From: Sindora glabra
Lineage: Eukaryota > Streptophyta > Magnoliopsida > Fabales > Fabaceae
Direction of reading: 5' to 3'
NCBI GenBank assembly: GCA_020226215.1
Contig: CM035228.1
Location: 67,801,989-67,865,988 of the forward strand
Length of the DNA: 64,000 nucleotides
The position numbers and the translations under genes are program-made. Below, piece by piece: positions 25,470 through 38,550 of this stretch (position 1 is its first letter; each line of letters opens with the position of its first letter). The notes below the pieces were generated by a model that saw only the letters and a list, made by a program, of their open reading frames with translations, was not told the origin of the DNA and made no database searches.

Positions 25470-27528
25470 CTAAACTTTTTTCAAGTCATCATTTTTTGCA
25501 ATAAATGCCTTAGCTTGATTGACATTTTCCATCAAGTAATAAAAGGCATTGCCTAATAAAGATCGTGCAAAATCTCCAGCTTCCATCTTCATCACTTTTC
25601 CATAAATTTTATCCACATTCAATTGATTTTGGCTAAGAATGTTAACTGCCTTTGTCGATTCTCCCAATTGCCTGAATACTTTTTCAACATAAACATCAAG
25701 GGAAGTTGAAGACCAAGATCTCTTTCATTGAGCCTTTGATGTTGGGCATGAGGATGTAGTTTTTCCTATTGTCCCTTCATTAAAACTTTCATTTTCTATG
25801 TTAAATAGAATTGACTTCATTTTCTGTAGCATCAATGTCAGTCAAAGACTTAGCAAAGCTTCTGATTGCCATATCTCTTCCAACCACTATTGATATCTCA
25901 TCATACATCTTAATTTTTTTTATTCAAATATTTCTTATGTGTAGGATGTGCTTGTATAAAAAGGTAATCATCAATATAAATCTAATCAATTTAACATGCT
26001 ATTAATTGAATAGTGATAAAAAAAAGTTATAAAGTAGTAGAAAACCATGTTGTTGACTATATTGGTGAGAAAGATTGGATTCAAATTTGATGCCTTTCTT
26101 TATTGATGAAAAATTATAAAAATGATCCAACCAAGATAGATGTAAATTACTTCAAACATAAATACCAAAAATTTAGAAGGCCTCAAACATTGACAAGCCT
26201 AATCTTTGTTAATGAATAACCATAGGGAAATAAATAAACCTGAAGGATCATTTTTAATAATTTGAATTATTTTTAAATATAGGCTATAACTTTCAATGTA
26301 CCAAAATGTAAATGAACCTTCATTATTTATTGGTCTTTATAGTAATGTGCTTCAAACAATAGGGAACTAAATTGTTCAAAAATTGATATAAAACAACACT
26401 ACTAAAAATTATTGATTTGTACATGAAAACTAGTTAACTTACACATGGTAGTGAGTTAACACTTACAGAAATTAAATTGAATAGTATATAACCAAAACAA
26501 AAATGATGCTATCTGATATGATAATTTCATATAAATTGAAAGCATTCAGCTACAAGAAAGTTAGTTCAAGTAATGACTATTTTAATGTACTATTCCAAGA
26601 GAGCTAGTTCATGTAGTAGGTCTTATTACTCCTAATTCAAGTACATATGATACTAAAAGGAACTAAAATTAGGCTTTGGGATTAGGATAAATTAATCTGA
26701 ATGAGGAATGCCTTAATATTGTACTATCAAACAATGTTATAACACTGTACTACAATAGAACCATTTTTTTAACAGAATGGACAACTATGTTTCATCAAAC
26801 TTTTCAGAATTGCCTTTTCCTAAAAAATAGCTAATGTTCCTATGAAAATTAATGTTGCAAATCATTAACATGAACCAAATAGACGTGTCTTTTTGAGAAA
26901 CCTTACTACTCTTTAGTACATATGGTGGCAGGGGAATAAAGTGGTATTTCATGGTAAATAAGTTTAGCCATAACAACACAATTAACATATCTCTTCATAT
27001 AATTAGTTCATGAATACAACATTTCATACATATTAACACAAAACATTTCATATTATTAGGGCTCAAATATTTTCAACAGCTCTTTGTTTTCATATGAGAC
27101 ATACCTTTTGGCTTTATGTCTCTTTCATTTGCTTCTATCAAATAAGACAAACCTAGAAAATGTAAAAAATCAAATGTTTTAAAAAGAGAGATAAGAAACT
27201 ATACCAAAATTTCTTCATCATATTTATTTTCTCTAACTTTTATCATCTTTAAAGTAGCGTCCCAATCAAATTTGCCTTTTCCTTTTAATGTGGTGATGGT
27301 TTTCCATGATTTCTTTATAGTTTTCAAGTGATTATTAAGATGTTCAGTTGTACATTTAACATTGAATTTCATGTTAATTGCCTTAGCTACTCTTTCATAT
27401 GAAGAAGCTTTGAAAGTGTTTAATGGCTTATTTCCTAGTTTAGCCTCTTCAACTAGAATTTGAAGCATTAGATGTTCCATACTTGGATTCCACATGAAGT
27501 TCTTTCCTTTTTCTTTCTTTCCTTTCAT
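25470..27528 (-). pseudogene. Broken Myb/SANT-like DNA-binding protein gene (PIF/Harbinger-associated type)
   Basis: Exon 1 (27205-27528, ATG at 27528) encodes about 108 residues of a Myb/SANT-like trihelix domain: a W near residue 13, then SYERVAKAINMKFNV and HLKTIKKSWKTITTLKGKGKFDWD. It ends at a good GT donor. A 48-bp exon-like piece (27105-27152) has stops in the expected phase. A downstream part starting near 25912 reads MYDEISIVVGRDMAIRSFAK, then breaks by a one-base frameshift after NEVNS and again at a stop in TSKAQ*KRS, before ending VYVEKVFRQLGESTK...DLKKV at 25470. Such proteins often partner PIF/Harbinger transposases or are their domesticated descendants. No DDE transposase was found nearby. 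The breaks indicate it is no longer functional, though the first exon is well preserved. Confidence 0.7.
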
Positions 27529-28700
27529 TTTTCTACTAATAAATTAACAAAAATATGCATGTAATAAGAAATGAAATCAAAAGACACTTAAAAAGCAAAA
27601 TACTGCCAATTTTGTATTATAAATTCTAAAGTAAATATCCAATAAAAGTAAATATTACAAATATCTAGCAAAGATCAAAACATTACATATAAATTTAAAC
27701 TCTCCTACATTTACATCCCACATCCTACATGCAATTTCATCTCATTTTCGTGACCATTCATGGCTTTGGTAAGTTATTATGCATTTAAGTTTGGAAACAT
27801 TGTGTTTCATGTGAATGAAGGTTCCACTCCTTTTTGACCATTTTTTACTTTTATTTCTCTTCAATTTTTATCTTTTTTACTTTTATGATCTTTAGCATGT
27901 GCTTTTTTAAGAAATTTTAATCTAAGGTTATATTTGAATATTATATGCTTATTTTTTGTTTTATTAAATGTTGCAATTGAAATTGAAGTAGCCAAACAAT
28001 GATAAAAGATGGAGAAAAAATAGAAAAATTTAATGAAAAAGGCCATTTTTTTGCAATTTTAAGAAAGGAAAAATCCTTCCAAATTTTAGATGGATGGATA
28101 AATTTCAAAAAGTTATATAAAATTAATATAAAATTTATCTTAAATGAATAACCGGATCCAAAGTTATGACTTTTTAAAGTTTTTAGCTCAAAATATATAT
28201 TTTTGCATGAGATGTTGAGTTTTATTCAATTTTGATTGTAAATAATATGGCGGGGAAACCAAAAATTAATTTTAAAAAAATATTATGCAAAAATTTCATG
28301 TTAGTTACTCATTAAAAATTGACATATTTAACTTTATATTGATTATTGGGAAGTTTATCCTACAAGAAATAATGATAGTTTTTGTTATTATGGGATTGAC
28401 ATTATTTTCTTTTTTTCATGGTGGTTTTGTAACATATGCCATAAAATATTTACAACAACACTCAATAAAACGTTAATTGTATTCTGATATGAAATTCTCT
28501 AAATAGCCAACACCAATTAGTATTTTTGTAGTAGTACTAGTCATGATTTTTAGGTATAACTAAAGATTAAGGAGTAAAAATAGTACTAAACTAATGCCAA
28601 ATCTTAGGTTAGATCCATCACAATAGATTAGTGAAACAACTATGTTGTTTTGATGGTCAAATAGTGGCTATAAGTTTATGTACAAGATTTCACTATAGTA
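27529..28700. other. Intergenic DNA, no gene recognised
   Basis: Only short open frames (about 60 codons, for example 27861-28046 minus and 28285-28476 plus) with hydrophobic low-complexity translations are present. I regard them as chance. Confidence 0.4.
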
Positions 28701-28739
28701 AACTATTCTAAAGTTTGGGTTTGTAAATTAAGTTCTAGG

Positions 28740-29835
28740 CCTCCAAATTAATAAAGATCCAATTTATTATAACTTTAAGAGTCAGCCCATTTTAGTCTAA
28801 ATAGGTTTCTCCTATAGAGATTAGAATAAAAGGTTTATTAGCCTCCAAAGGCAAACATACAATTAAAAATAATATTCTTTATTTTCCAAGTTTTATTTTA
28901 TAATCGACCATGAGTGACTAATTTTCTTCATTCAATCAATGGATTAAAGCTACCATTCAATTTGATTTTGATACCTTGCTTCCTAATTTAATTTACTCTT
29001 TATTTATTATCTTCTATTTCTTAGTTCTATCCATGATTGTAGATTGCTTAAATAATTAACTAATAGGAACCATTAGTGATTTCTTTTGTAATTTAATATT
29101 GTATAATTTATTGTGATTAACTTTTTCATGTATTAATTTTAATCAATAGCAATCAAGTATTTATAATTTTCATGTGTAAAATTATTGAACATTTAAGAGA
29201 AATAGAGAACAAATTGACAATTTTTGCATCTAAGATTATTTTTTGTGATCTAATGTTGTATAATTTATTGTGATTAGCTTTTGCATGTAAAACTATTGTA
29301 ATTGATTTTGATCAGTAGTAATTAAGTGTTTATAATTTTCATGTGTGAAATTATTGAACATTTAAGAAAAATAGAGAACAAATTAATAATTTTTGTGCAT
29401 AAGATTGTTAATTTAGCCTTAGCTATTTATGAACTTAATGCTATTGCTAATTGATTAAGGATTGACATCAATCTTGAGTTAATTAATAATAAGAGATTAA
29501 TTAAGCATAACTCTTGAATTAATTAACAGTAGAAAATTAAGTATTATTATAGGGTTTTAGGTAATATTTAACTAAGTAGTTTGATTAAGAGTACTCAGTC
29601 AGTGTCTTTGTGATGAATCAATGAATTGTGGTATATTATCCCTTGAACTAAAGTTATCTAAATTCCATTTAATTTTGCTTTTAATTTATTCCATTTTAAT
29701 TGCATTGAACTTATAATTTGATTCTACCTTCATTGATTGATCATCAAATCCCTTGGATTCAACATGATATCATTGGTACCAAAGTTCCTTTAGGAACAAT
29801 TTTCATAATTTTAGTGTGTACGACAACCATAAAAA
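28740..29835 (+). repeat. LTR/leader-like remnant of a Ty3-gypsy element
   Basis: The right part reads aaatcccttggattcaacat, then GGTACC, ending GTGTGTACGACAACC. This resembles the sequence just before the primer-binding region in Athila/Tat-type plant elements. Upstream there are repeated ttaattaatag/ttaattaagc phrases and an internal duplication. No coding part follows before the GT47 gene, so it would be a fragment. The family call rests on wording alone. Confidence 0.3.
29085..29405. repeat. Tandem duplication, ~157-bp unit
   Basis: Two copies (about 29085-29241 and 29242-29405) share GTATAATTTATTGTGATTA, TTATAATTTTCATGTGT, ATTATTGAACATTTAAGA and AATAGAGAACAAATT in order. Identity is high for this window. 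They lie inside the LTR/leader-like remnant. Confidence 0.8.
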
Positions 29836-29930
29836 AACCCATCAAAAGCAATCCTACATCAATTATAACTAAAAATTAAGGAAGGCAAGAATTGATAATG
29901 ATACCATTATGATCATATAATATATGAATA

Positions 29931-32260
29931 TTATTTCAAAAGTATATTTAACCTTCTAAGCCATATTGAGTGAATTATCATGTGGAATACATCATATCTC
30001 CTAGGGGGATTGTTTACAACAAAATGTCTTTGAACTTGCTTAACCTTCTCATGCATTCTAAAATATTGGTCTTCATTTATTCCTAACAAGATTTCCTTAA
30101 GCCTTTTTATTTCACCCACTGAAACTTGAATAGAAAAAGAATTCCACTCAAGAACATCACTCAAAGGAAGTACATATTGCTGAGATATAATAACAGGCAC
30201 ACATTCTGCATAAATTGCCTCAACAATTCTTGGACTTGCCACTTCCCATCCACTCGGGCAAATACAATACTTACTTTTCTTCATCATCTCATTGTATGAA
30301 ACTCCTTCTGGAAGTTTCTCATAAACTAACACATCTTTATCTTTTCCCTTCCAGTATTTAAAAAGAAAAGGCCTAATTTTTCCATGCATTTTGCCAGCAA
30401 AGAATGCTAGAATTGTTCGATTTGATGGTGGATAGTTGCTAATTAGATTGATCATCTCTCCAGTTTTGAGGTTGATTTCTGGAAATGATGCATCTTTCTT
30501 AGGATTGAAATGCTCAGAGATATTTGAATTGCATAATACCCGCATTGCAATGAAATATAGTTCCTTAACATACCATGTTGCTCGTGGCCCCTAATGCAAA
30601 ATCATCCATTTTCATACAAGAAAATAAAATATAAGTAGCATTGAAAAGAAATCAAATTCAAAGCATAGAGTTTAAATTCTTGTTTAGTTATAAATGAGAA
30701 ACATATTAAGTGGAAGCACTAATTCAGTTTAAGAGTAAGAGAAATTTGATTATGAATTTACATAAGGATGTTAAATCATTAATTAAGTTCATGTGACAAT
30801 TTAGAAAATGCATGACCTTTGTCATTTTAATTATGACTATTGATTTAGAACTTAGCGGTGAATATTTGTTTTTCTTACTTTCAAGCCAAAATTAAACTAC
30901 AAGTTGCAAATGTCATGGTTGTGAAATTTTTACTATTCATGCATATATTTTAAAAAATAAAAATCACAATGCATAATTGTAATTATAGTTGTTGTGACTA
31001 AATTAAGCTAAATGAGACATATAGTTCTAAGTATCACATAATTATGGTTTATTGGAGTTCCAATGCTTTCCACATCGACAATTTAAAATCAAAGAGTAAA
31101 GAGAAAAAATATAATTAGCACCTTTGAACTTTTGTTGAATGTGAATTATGCCTTTCGATTTTAAAAATCTACACATTGCATCCTTAAATTATAAAAAAAT
31201 CATATATCATCCATTATAATTTGAAGAAACTTTGAAAATGATAATTGACTCTTAATTTTAATGGAAAGACTATGATGCATAGTTGATATAGTAGTGCACT
31301 GATATACCATTAGATGTTATTGTACATTAAATTTACTTTTTTAATAGTCAAATTTAATATAATGCATGATAACAATAGGTCAATAGTCATATATGATGAT
31401 ATACTAGTGCATCACTACATCAATAATATACCACAGTCATTTCTTAGTTTTGCTTCTAAACTAATAAATGCCATACATATGCCATGTTCAAAGACTTGTT
31501 TCTTCATCTATAAGACAACAAAACTCAAATTAAATGCATTATTTTATGATCAAAATAAGACCTCAACAATGTATATATAACATATTTATTGAACTAAGAA
31601 TTTAAAAATAATAGTCAATTGGCATTTTCATTATTTTTCTTCAAATTTTAAGAGGATAATATGTAACTGTGTAAAGTTTGAGAATGTAATGTGTAGGTTT
31701 TTAAAATTAAGAAGACAAATTTTCTTTCAGCAAAACTTGAAGGATATAATCTATAATTTCTTTTAGAATGGATTAATGTACTTACTTAATATGCTCTTTG
31801 TATGTGTGTGTATGTTCATGAGTGAAAATAATTACCCAATCATGGCAAGAGAGCATGAAATGATCAGCTCCATAACTCCTATTCCAATAGGGGTATTTGT
31901 GAGATATGATCTGGACATAATCATCAATAGTCCGTCCTAACACAGCTTTGTCACGCTCTATTGGGTCAAAGAGGTATTCGAGAATCTTGACAACACTAAA
32001 AGGAAGAAAATACACGTGAGCTTCTTCAGGATTTTGAGTTCGAAAATGTGTATTATTTTCCAATGAACTGATGAAAATTCCTTCCATGGAATATATGTTC
32101 TTGCCTGGACCAAAGTGAAACAAAGGAGGATCTCCCTCTTCATAAATGAAAATTTTGAAGAGCTTTTCCATCAATAGGTAACTCCTACAAAATTAAAATT
32201 AAATATATACAAATGTTGAAACAAATATAAGCACACTGTTGCAAGGCACAAATCATTCTA

Positions 32261-32339
<79 letters not shown>

Positions 32340-34259
32340 TTTTAATTATTTATAGTTAAATCATTATATTCTTCCTCATAATTTCACCCAATTTTTAATT
32401 AGATATAAAAGTTTGGAATTAGATTATTATACTAATTTTTATCTCTAATTGAATATCTCTTCTGGTTTTGCCAGTAATTAACACATGTGGACAACAATCT
32501 ACCAGGCGACTTCAAATTTTCTTGCTAAAAAATTCTATAAAATTTCATAATTTTTTTCTATATTAATTACTGTCATATGAAACACATGCCAAAGGTACGT
32601 AACATTTTCATCAATAATCATCCAGCTATATCAACAAAGTGTTGTCTATATATATTAATTACTTTTCTAGAATTAATCAAAAAGTAACTAAAAGTATCGA
32701 ATTAGAAATGAAAAATAAACAAGTATAATGACTCAATTCCAAACTCTTTAATTATAAAGGCTTAATTAAATTAAGTGAAATTATATTTGGTAACGAAATA
32801 CACGGTTCTGAGCTTCGAGCATTGATTTTTGGTCATTATGGGTGTTTGAAGCACAAGATTGTGTTTAGATGCTATAGTTCAAGACATAGAATAGTTTTAA
32901 AAAAATTTAGGTTAAACCTTGTTATCGGATTAATTTATCTCCTTTGCTTTTTGTAATTTTGGGAAATAAGTTTTTAGAATAATGATATACAAAATTGTTT
33001 TTAATTCATTAAATTTCCTTTATTGTATGTTTAACAAAATTTAACTTAAGCTTACTTAACTTATTCGCACATCATATATCTAAATTAATTTTTTTATTCA
33101 TGATTCTGATGAAACATTTTACGCGCTAAAATATATCTTGACATTTAGAAAAGTTAAATCCTTAAAATTATATGAATACCTCATAAATACAATCCATTTT
33201 CAAAATCATGTCTCTCTCTATCCTTTTAAAGTAAAAAATTCTTTCTTCCCCAAAATTAAGATAGAAAATTTCTTTCACTATGGTATCAAGGGACTATCCT
33301 AGAATCAAATAAGCATTCGATGAAGAGCAAACCGAAACAATATGATTATCAAAATAAAATTATATCTTAATTTTGAAATTAATTTATAACAAATTGGAAT
33401 AATCTTACCTGTGGAAAGCAAAATCATTTTTATATATGTCTCCTTTCGGAATGTAATCTGCATTCTCAATATTAGATATGCTATGATTTTGTCTGAAGGC
33501 TTCTCTTATCAAAGCTCTAGCTTTTGCAAGTCCAGCTTCAAGCTTCTCCAATTTTTTATCATTTTTCTTTGGTCTTTCTTTCGTTACTCTTTGCCTTTTA
33601 CTCTCATTCTACACAGAAATGCCAAGAAAGCACCAAAAATCAAATAAATAAATAAACATTCGGACAATTAAACTTTAGGACATAAAGCTCACTGTAAATG
33701 AATCTCATCTTTAATGTTCTTGTTTTAACATATTAAATACATGGTTTTAAATTTAAATTGCAATCATAATAACTTTTAAAAATAAATTCATTGTAATTTT
33801 TTTTCCTTGTAATGTTTAATTTTTCTACGATTACAATCATTTAGCACAACAACAATCATGATTACAGTCATAATTTTTAAGGATAGAGATAAATAACTAG
33901 CGGTTTTTTATTACTATGAATAACTACAATTTCTAATAATTTTATTTCATAGCAACAATTATAATTGCGATTATCACAATATAATTGCAACTGTAATATA
34001 AAAACACGATCAATGTTAGAGAAGACAAGATAATCAGATTAAAAAAAATTACATTTGAAAAATAAGAATTCTTTCCCAATCTTGTAATTGATTTGAAAGG
34101 AAGATTTAACACAGAGAAATCAGAAGGCCCTTTTGAACCCTTTGATGAATCAATAGCCAAAAAGATCACTACAACAACTAGAGAAAATGAAATCACAGTC
34201 AAATGTCTTCTGAATAACCACATTTTCTCAAAATCTTTGAAGACGTCTGAACTAAACAT
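29931..34259 (-). CDS. Exostosin-family (GT47) glycosyltransferase, 4 exons, 471 aa
   Basis: Minus-strand exons: 34053-34259, 33409-33608, 31836-32184, 29931-30590. All introns are GT-AG and the joined frame is open for 471 codons. Residues 21-36 form a single hydrophobic signal anchor after WLFRRHL, so this is a type II membrane protein with a short cytosolic tail. Residues about 70-110 are a charged stem (KLEKLEAGLAKARALIREA). The catalytic exostosin domain follows: LMEKLFKIFIYEEGDPPL from about 140, RSYGADHF near 238-245, LSCHDWGP at 247-254, FFAGKMHGKIRP near 315-326, and the donor-binding block CPSGWEVASPRIVEA near 363-377 with conserved R and E. Length and layout match the plant clade of 'probable glycosyltransferase' proteins. 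The predicted role is Golgi-lumen transfer of a sugar to a cell-wall or glycoprotein glycan; donor and acceptor are unknown. The start is the first ATG in frame; the ATG 12 codons on (M13) is an alternative. Confidence 0.92.
31104..31764. mobile_element. Foldback MITE in intron 3 of the GT47 gene
   Basis: The first 90 bp or so recur inverted at the right end; for example TTTTAAAAATCTACACATTG at the left matches ttttaaaaacctacacatta read from the right on the minus strand. The roughly 660-bp element is non-coding and lies wholly inside the 1245-bp intron 3, accounting for about half of it. Its type (Mutator-like MITE) is inferred. Confidence 0.6.
32266..32337. repeat. (TA)36 microsatellite in intron 2 of the GT47 gene
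   Basis: This is a 72-bp perfect TA run within the 1224-bp intron between exons 2 and 3. It can extrude as a cruciform and is likely to vary in length. Confidence 0.95.
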
Positions 34260-34355
34260 TGAGAGGAGAAGAGAAAACAAGAGAAAGTAACAAAAAGGAA
34301 GAAATATATCGCTCTACAATTGAAAGGCACTATTAGTGTCAAAACTCTCCAGGCC

Positions 34356-34363
34356 TATCTATA
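34356..34363 (-). promoter_or_regulatory. Candidate TATA box of the GT47 gene
   Basis: TATAGATA on the minus strand lies about 97 bp upstream of the start codon. That would leave a 5' leader of roughly 65-70 bases. It is the best TATA-like match between the gene and the LTR element beginning at 34554, but chance matches are frequent here. Confidence 0.35.
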
Positions 34364-34553
34364 GTAAATTGATAATTAAAGGCACAATGTGATCTCCAAA
34401 TTCGTCGCTGCCAATTTGTTAGACTACGTCACCAGCATGAATTCGGATCCCTAAATTATTTTAGGAAATTGAGAATCCGAGTTTAGGAGAAAGGTAGATA
34501 TTAAAAAAAAAAAATTAATTGAGATGGTGGGTCTTACTAAAAGAAAATATAAA

Positions 34554-35046
34554 TGCAAGAAATTTTAAATATTTAATAGAATCTTTAAATTAGATCTAAA
34601 ACCACTAAGAAAATAAATAAAACTAAAAGAAAATTAGAATTACATATCTCTTAATTTATTTTAATAATCTTCTAAAGAAATTGTGAATATATAAGTTATT
34701 ACTGAAAGATTTATGTCTTTTCCTGATTCACATTTGATAGCATATGATAGCATATATGGGGTAAACTATTAATAGCCTTACATATGGAGAGAAATTAGTC
34801 TCATATTAATAAATCTTAACTAACTTCACCCATCATAGGTTTAATAACGAGCTTTATACAAACTTCACCTTAATAAGTTACATCACATTTTTAACAAAAT
34901 AGCATCCATAAGAGGTAAATTAAAATCTATTGGATCACTTAATAATAATTCAAATTACAAAATTAAGCAACATATATTAATCTAGTTTTAACAAAAATAA
35001 GAAAAATTTAATTAATGGTAGCCTAAAATAATAAAAAATTCTTACA
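34554..35046 (-). repeat. 3' LTR of the LARD-like element
   Basis: It is 493 bp. On the plus strand it reads TGCAAGAAATTTTAAA at the left and ends ATTCTTACA. It aligns along its length with 40247-40734 with scattered substitutions and small indels, so the insertion is not recent. Confidence 0.75.
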
Positions 35047-35516
35047 TTCTTCCATTTGAGAAATATCAATTGAATTTTATTAATTTTGGAAACAATTTAG
35101 ATTCTAAGATCAATAATAACTTTACTAACCACAAAATATCATAACTCAATAAGTTTACCTCATAACATGATCAGGTCTAATAAAGTATTAAACTTAAAAT
35201 TATGAATGATGATATATTATATTACAATATAGTATATCTATAGTTACATAAGTCAACTATTTCATTGATATGATCACAAGAATATCAATGTGTAATTACA
35301 CTCATAGTATGACTAAATAATCATTTCATACTATTGTGTAAAAGTCTTCATTATGATTATTCTTACAAAAAATTATCATATCTTCCTAAGAAGATTATCT
35401 AAATTTATAACAACAATTTAACATCACTAGAAGAGATAATTACAGTTAAATTTATAATAAAATCTCAATTAATCATCTTCATAAGAAGTTAACTATAGTA
35501 AATATATTAAAATAAC

Positions 35517-35596
35517 ATTGTTTCACAAAGTAAACAACCATGTCTTAAGATATGTCATTGTTTCACAAAGTAAACAACCATATCTTAAGATATGTC
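35517..35596. repeat. 2 x 40-bp tandem repeat in the LTR element
   Basis: The unit cattgtttcacaaagtaaac plus accatgtcttaagatatgt occurs twice in direct succession with one or two differences. Nearby, at about 35650 and 35692, an aggcgcaat(c/t)actt phrase is also duplicated. Confidence 0.85.
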
Positions 35597-36849
35597 AATG
35601 GTTCCAATATATATTTTAAGAGAAATATTGTCATGATAAGTCAATCAATAAGGCGCAATCACTTACACAATTACATTATCTAATGGAAGTAGCAAGGCGC
35701 AATTACTTGTGCAAATATACATTAGCTCCTACTAATTGATCACATTAATAATTACAAGAAATAAAATGAAATTTAGTTCTTATGTGATTGATTAAAATAA
35801 TTTATTTCTTAAGAAGTTTTCAAAATTGCAATATTGCTATTCATAATAATAATACCAAACTTCTTTTTACAAAATCATTCTAACAACAAGATATTTAATA
35901 TTTCTTATAGCATGCAAATAATAACAATTATTAATTCACATAATATGTTACAATAAATATTTTAAGATAACAAATGAAGTTATTTGACTTGTCAATCATT
36001 AAGCCCACAATATAATACGATTCATAAAAGGTAGAGAAAAATTATTAAACTTTACTTGGAATTTCTTAAAATTAATAAATTAATTATTTAAATTAAGAAA
36101 AAATATCAAGTTTAAAATATATAATCAATATTACTATTAATGACAAGCTTATCTTAAGATATATAAACAATTAAGGATAGTACAATCCTCATAAAATTTG
36201 TTAATTTCACATTTGTTATAAAATATTTTCTTAATAAATAAGATCTTTAAATTATGCTTAATATATCAAACATATCCTGTAAAGATGCTTTCAAATTTTC
36301 TAAGCCCATTATTTAACTTATGAAAAATTTGATATTAAAATGTCCATTGGAATATTAACTAAGACTTAAAATAAAAGTATAACATTATCCAAATGAGGCA
36401 AACATGAATATAAAAAAACTTAATTCATATTCCTTTAAAGACATGTATATTAATAAGAAAAAGTAATTATTATCAAAATTAACATAACATTTAAATGGTA
36501 TATTAATTTATCATATAATCATTAGTATATTTATATAAAATTATTATATCTTATAATATTTTATATCATAGGCTAAAACTCAGAAGTCAATTAAAAGTTT
36601 AGACTTATTATATCTTTAATACATTTTTCAAAATATATTAATTATTCTTAAGTAAATCATTGTGTTAGAAATTATAAAACATGCTAAGGAATATATATAT
36701 ATATATAATTAAAAAAATTGACAAAATACTCATAAAATTTATATCTACATATGAGTATACTTAATTCTTATATGATCATCATAAAAAAGGAAATATGTAT
36801 AAATGAAACTTAGAAATGGAACTTTTTAATTATATTATGATATTGTAAC

Positions 36850-36850
<1 letters not shown>

Positions 36851-36918
<68 letters not shown>
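36851..36918. repeat. Palindromic trinucleotide repeat (TTA)n(TAA)n
   Basis: A run of TTA/ATT repeats switches midway to its own reverse complement (TAA/ATA repeats), giving a near-perfect hairpin of about 30 bp per arm inside the LTR element. Confidence 0.9.
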
Positions 36919-38200
36919 TCAATATTCAATATAAATAATTACATTTGATATCATAATACTCCCATTGATGTCAAAATTTCTTATTAATCAATTCAAAATT
37001 TTTTAACTTTAATTAATTAAAACTATCAATTATTAAAAATAAGTAAATCACTTGTCAAAATTTATCATAGATGTCATGGAAGAATTTTCAATATATAAAA
37101 TTATATATAAAAACTCAGATAAAATTATATTCTCCAAGTGACAATAAAATTATATATAAAAATGTTAAGCACAAACTAAGATAAAAACTTATAGTGCACA
37201 TTACTTCTTTACATAAATTCTCCAATTCAAAGTTTTATTAAGAAATTCATGAATTGATAAAAAAATGAAAAACTTTGCATTTCTCTAAACTTTTATGGGT
37301 AATATTTACAAATGATTGAAAAAATTAATTATAAAATTAAAAAATTATTTCAAGATATGATTGACAAATTTTACAAGATTTCAAGCATATTGCAATCCAA
37401 TATCTTGTAGATAGAATGTTTAGCATAGACAACAACTTTCACATAACTCAATAAATATTATGAACTAAAAAATTTATTTAAATTAAAAAAATATGTGTGA
37501 AAATTTTCAATTTTCACTCAGTTCCAATGAAAATATAAATTCCATAATATCACTAATAATTTACCATGACAGTATTCTTTACAAATTATAGAATTAACAA
37601 GATTGGAACAAAACTAATTTTTTAAATAGTAATAACTTTAATAATATGTATATATATACATAATCACAAATTATTTTTATAAATGGTAAATCACATATCC
37701 TCACATATATTCAAAAAATAAGTATATCTTCGTGGATACTTTTATCAAGAGTATTTAGAATCAAAATCATATTTTTTTAAATAAATAAAGTCAAAAGTCA
37801 CCGATGAAAGTTGGATTACTTTTAAATAAAATAAAATATGCTAATATTGTACAATGATTGTTTCACACTTGGGAAATAAATAGTGATAATTATTATAGTA
37901 TTAGGAGTTTAAGCATCTTATTACAAATTCTTTTGTTGGTAAAGAATATAGAATATTTTAAGAAAATCCTTAACAACAAGATAATTAGATAATGAACACA
38001 TTTTTCTGAGAAAAGCAAATCCAACATCTATGGGTAAAAAGATCACTTTTCTTAGGAGAAATAAAAAAATCTACCACCTATGGGCAAATAGATTTTTGAT
38101 ACACAAAATTATCCAAAAAGTTATATTCCACTTAACTAATTCATATAATAACTTCTTGTAGATAGGTTATAGTATAAATTAATTAAGATAATAAGAATAT

Positions 38201-38550
38201 TCCATAAAATTTAATAAGAATGTATTGGCCTAATAAATGGTCACTATTGTGACATATATTTATTAACACCAAATAAATTTTCATGGGACAATCTATAATA
38301 AATTATCATATCCCAAAAATATTTTACAAGCTTCTATTGGATTAGTAAGTAATCCACTATGGTGGGATATACTTATATTACTAATAAAATCTCATGGGAT
38401 AATCAATAGGCCATAATCAAATACTATATCTCAAAAGAATATAATAAGAACATACTAGTTTAGTAAGTGAGCTATTGTGATGATAATTACTTATTTCACC
38501 AATAAATTCTCATAAGATAAATAATAACCTATAATTAGTTATTATTTTTA
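38201..38550. repeat. Three ~118-bp tandem units inside the LTR element
   Basis: Units begin at about 38201, 38311 and 38429 and share TCCATAAAA/TCCCAAAAA/TCTCAAAAG at the start, then (t)aataagaa, tattgg(a/c)(t/c)ta(a/g)taa, ACTATTGTGA-type and CAT(G/A)(G/A)GA(C/T)AA phrases in order. They are diverged from one another. The preceding 100 bp may be a fourth, more decayed unit. No open reading frame crosses them. Confidence 0.65.

Noticed and set aside
31314..31580. 88-codon plus-strand frame in GT47 intron 3
   Set aside because: It lies inside the intronic foldback element and its translation resembles nothing known.
34093..34290. 65-codon plus-strand frame over GT47 exon 1
   Set aside because: It is antisense to a well-supported coding exon.
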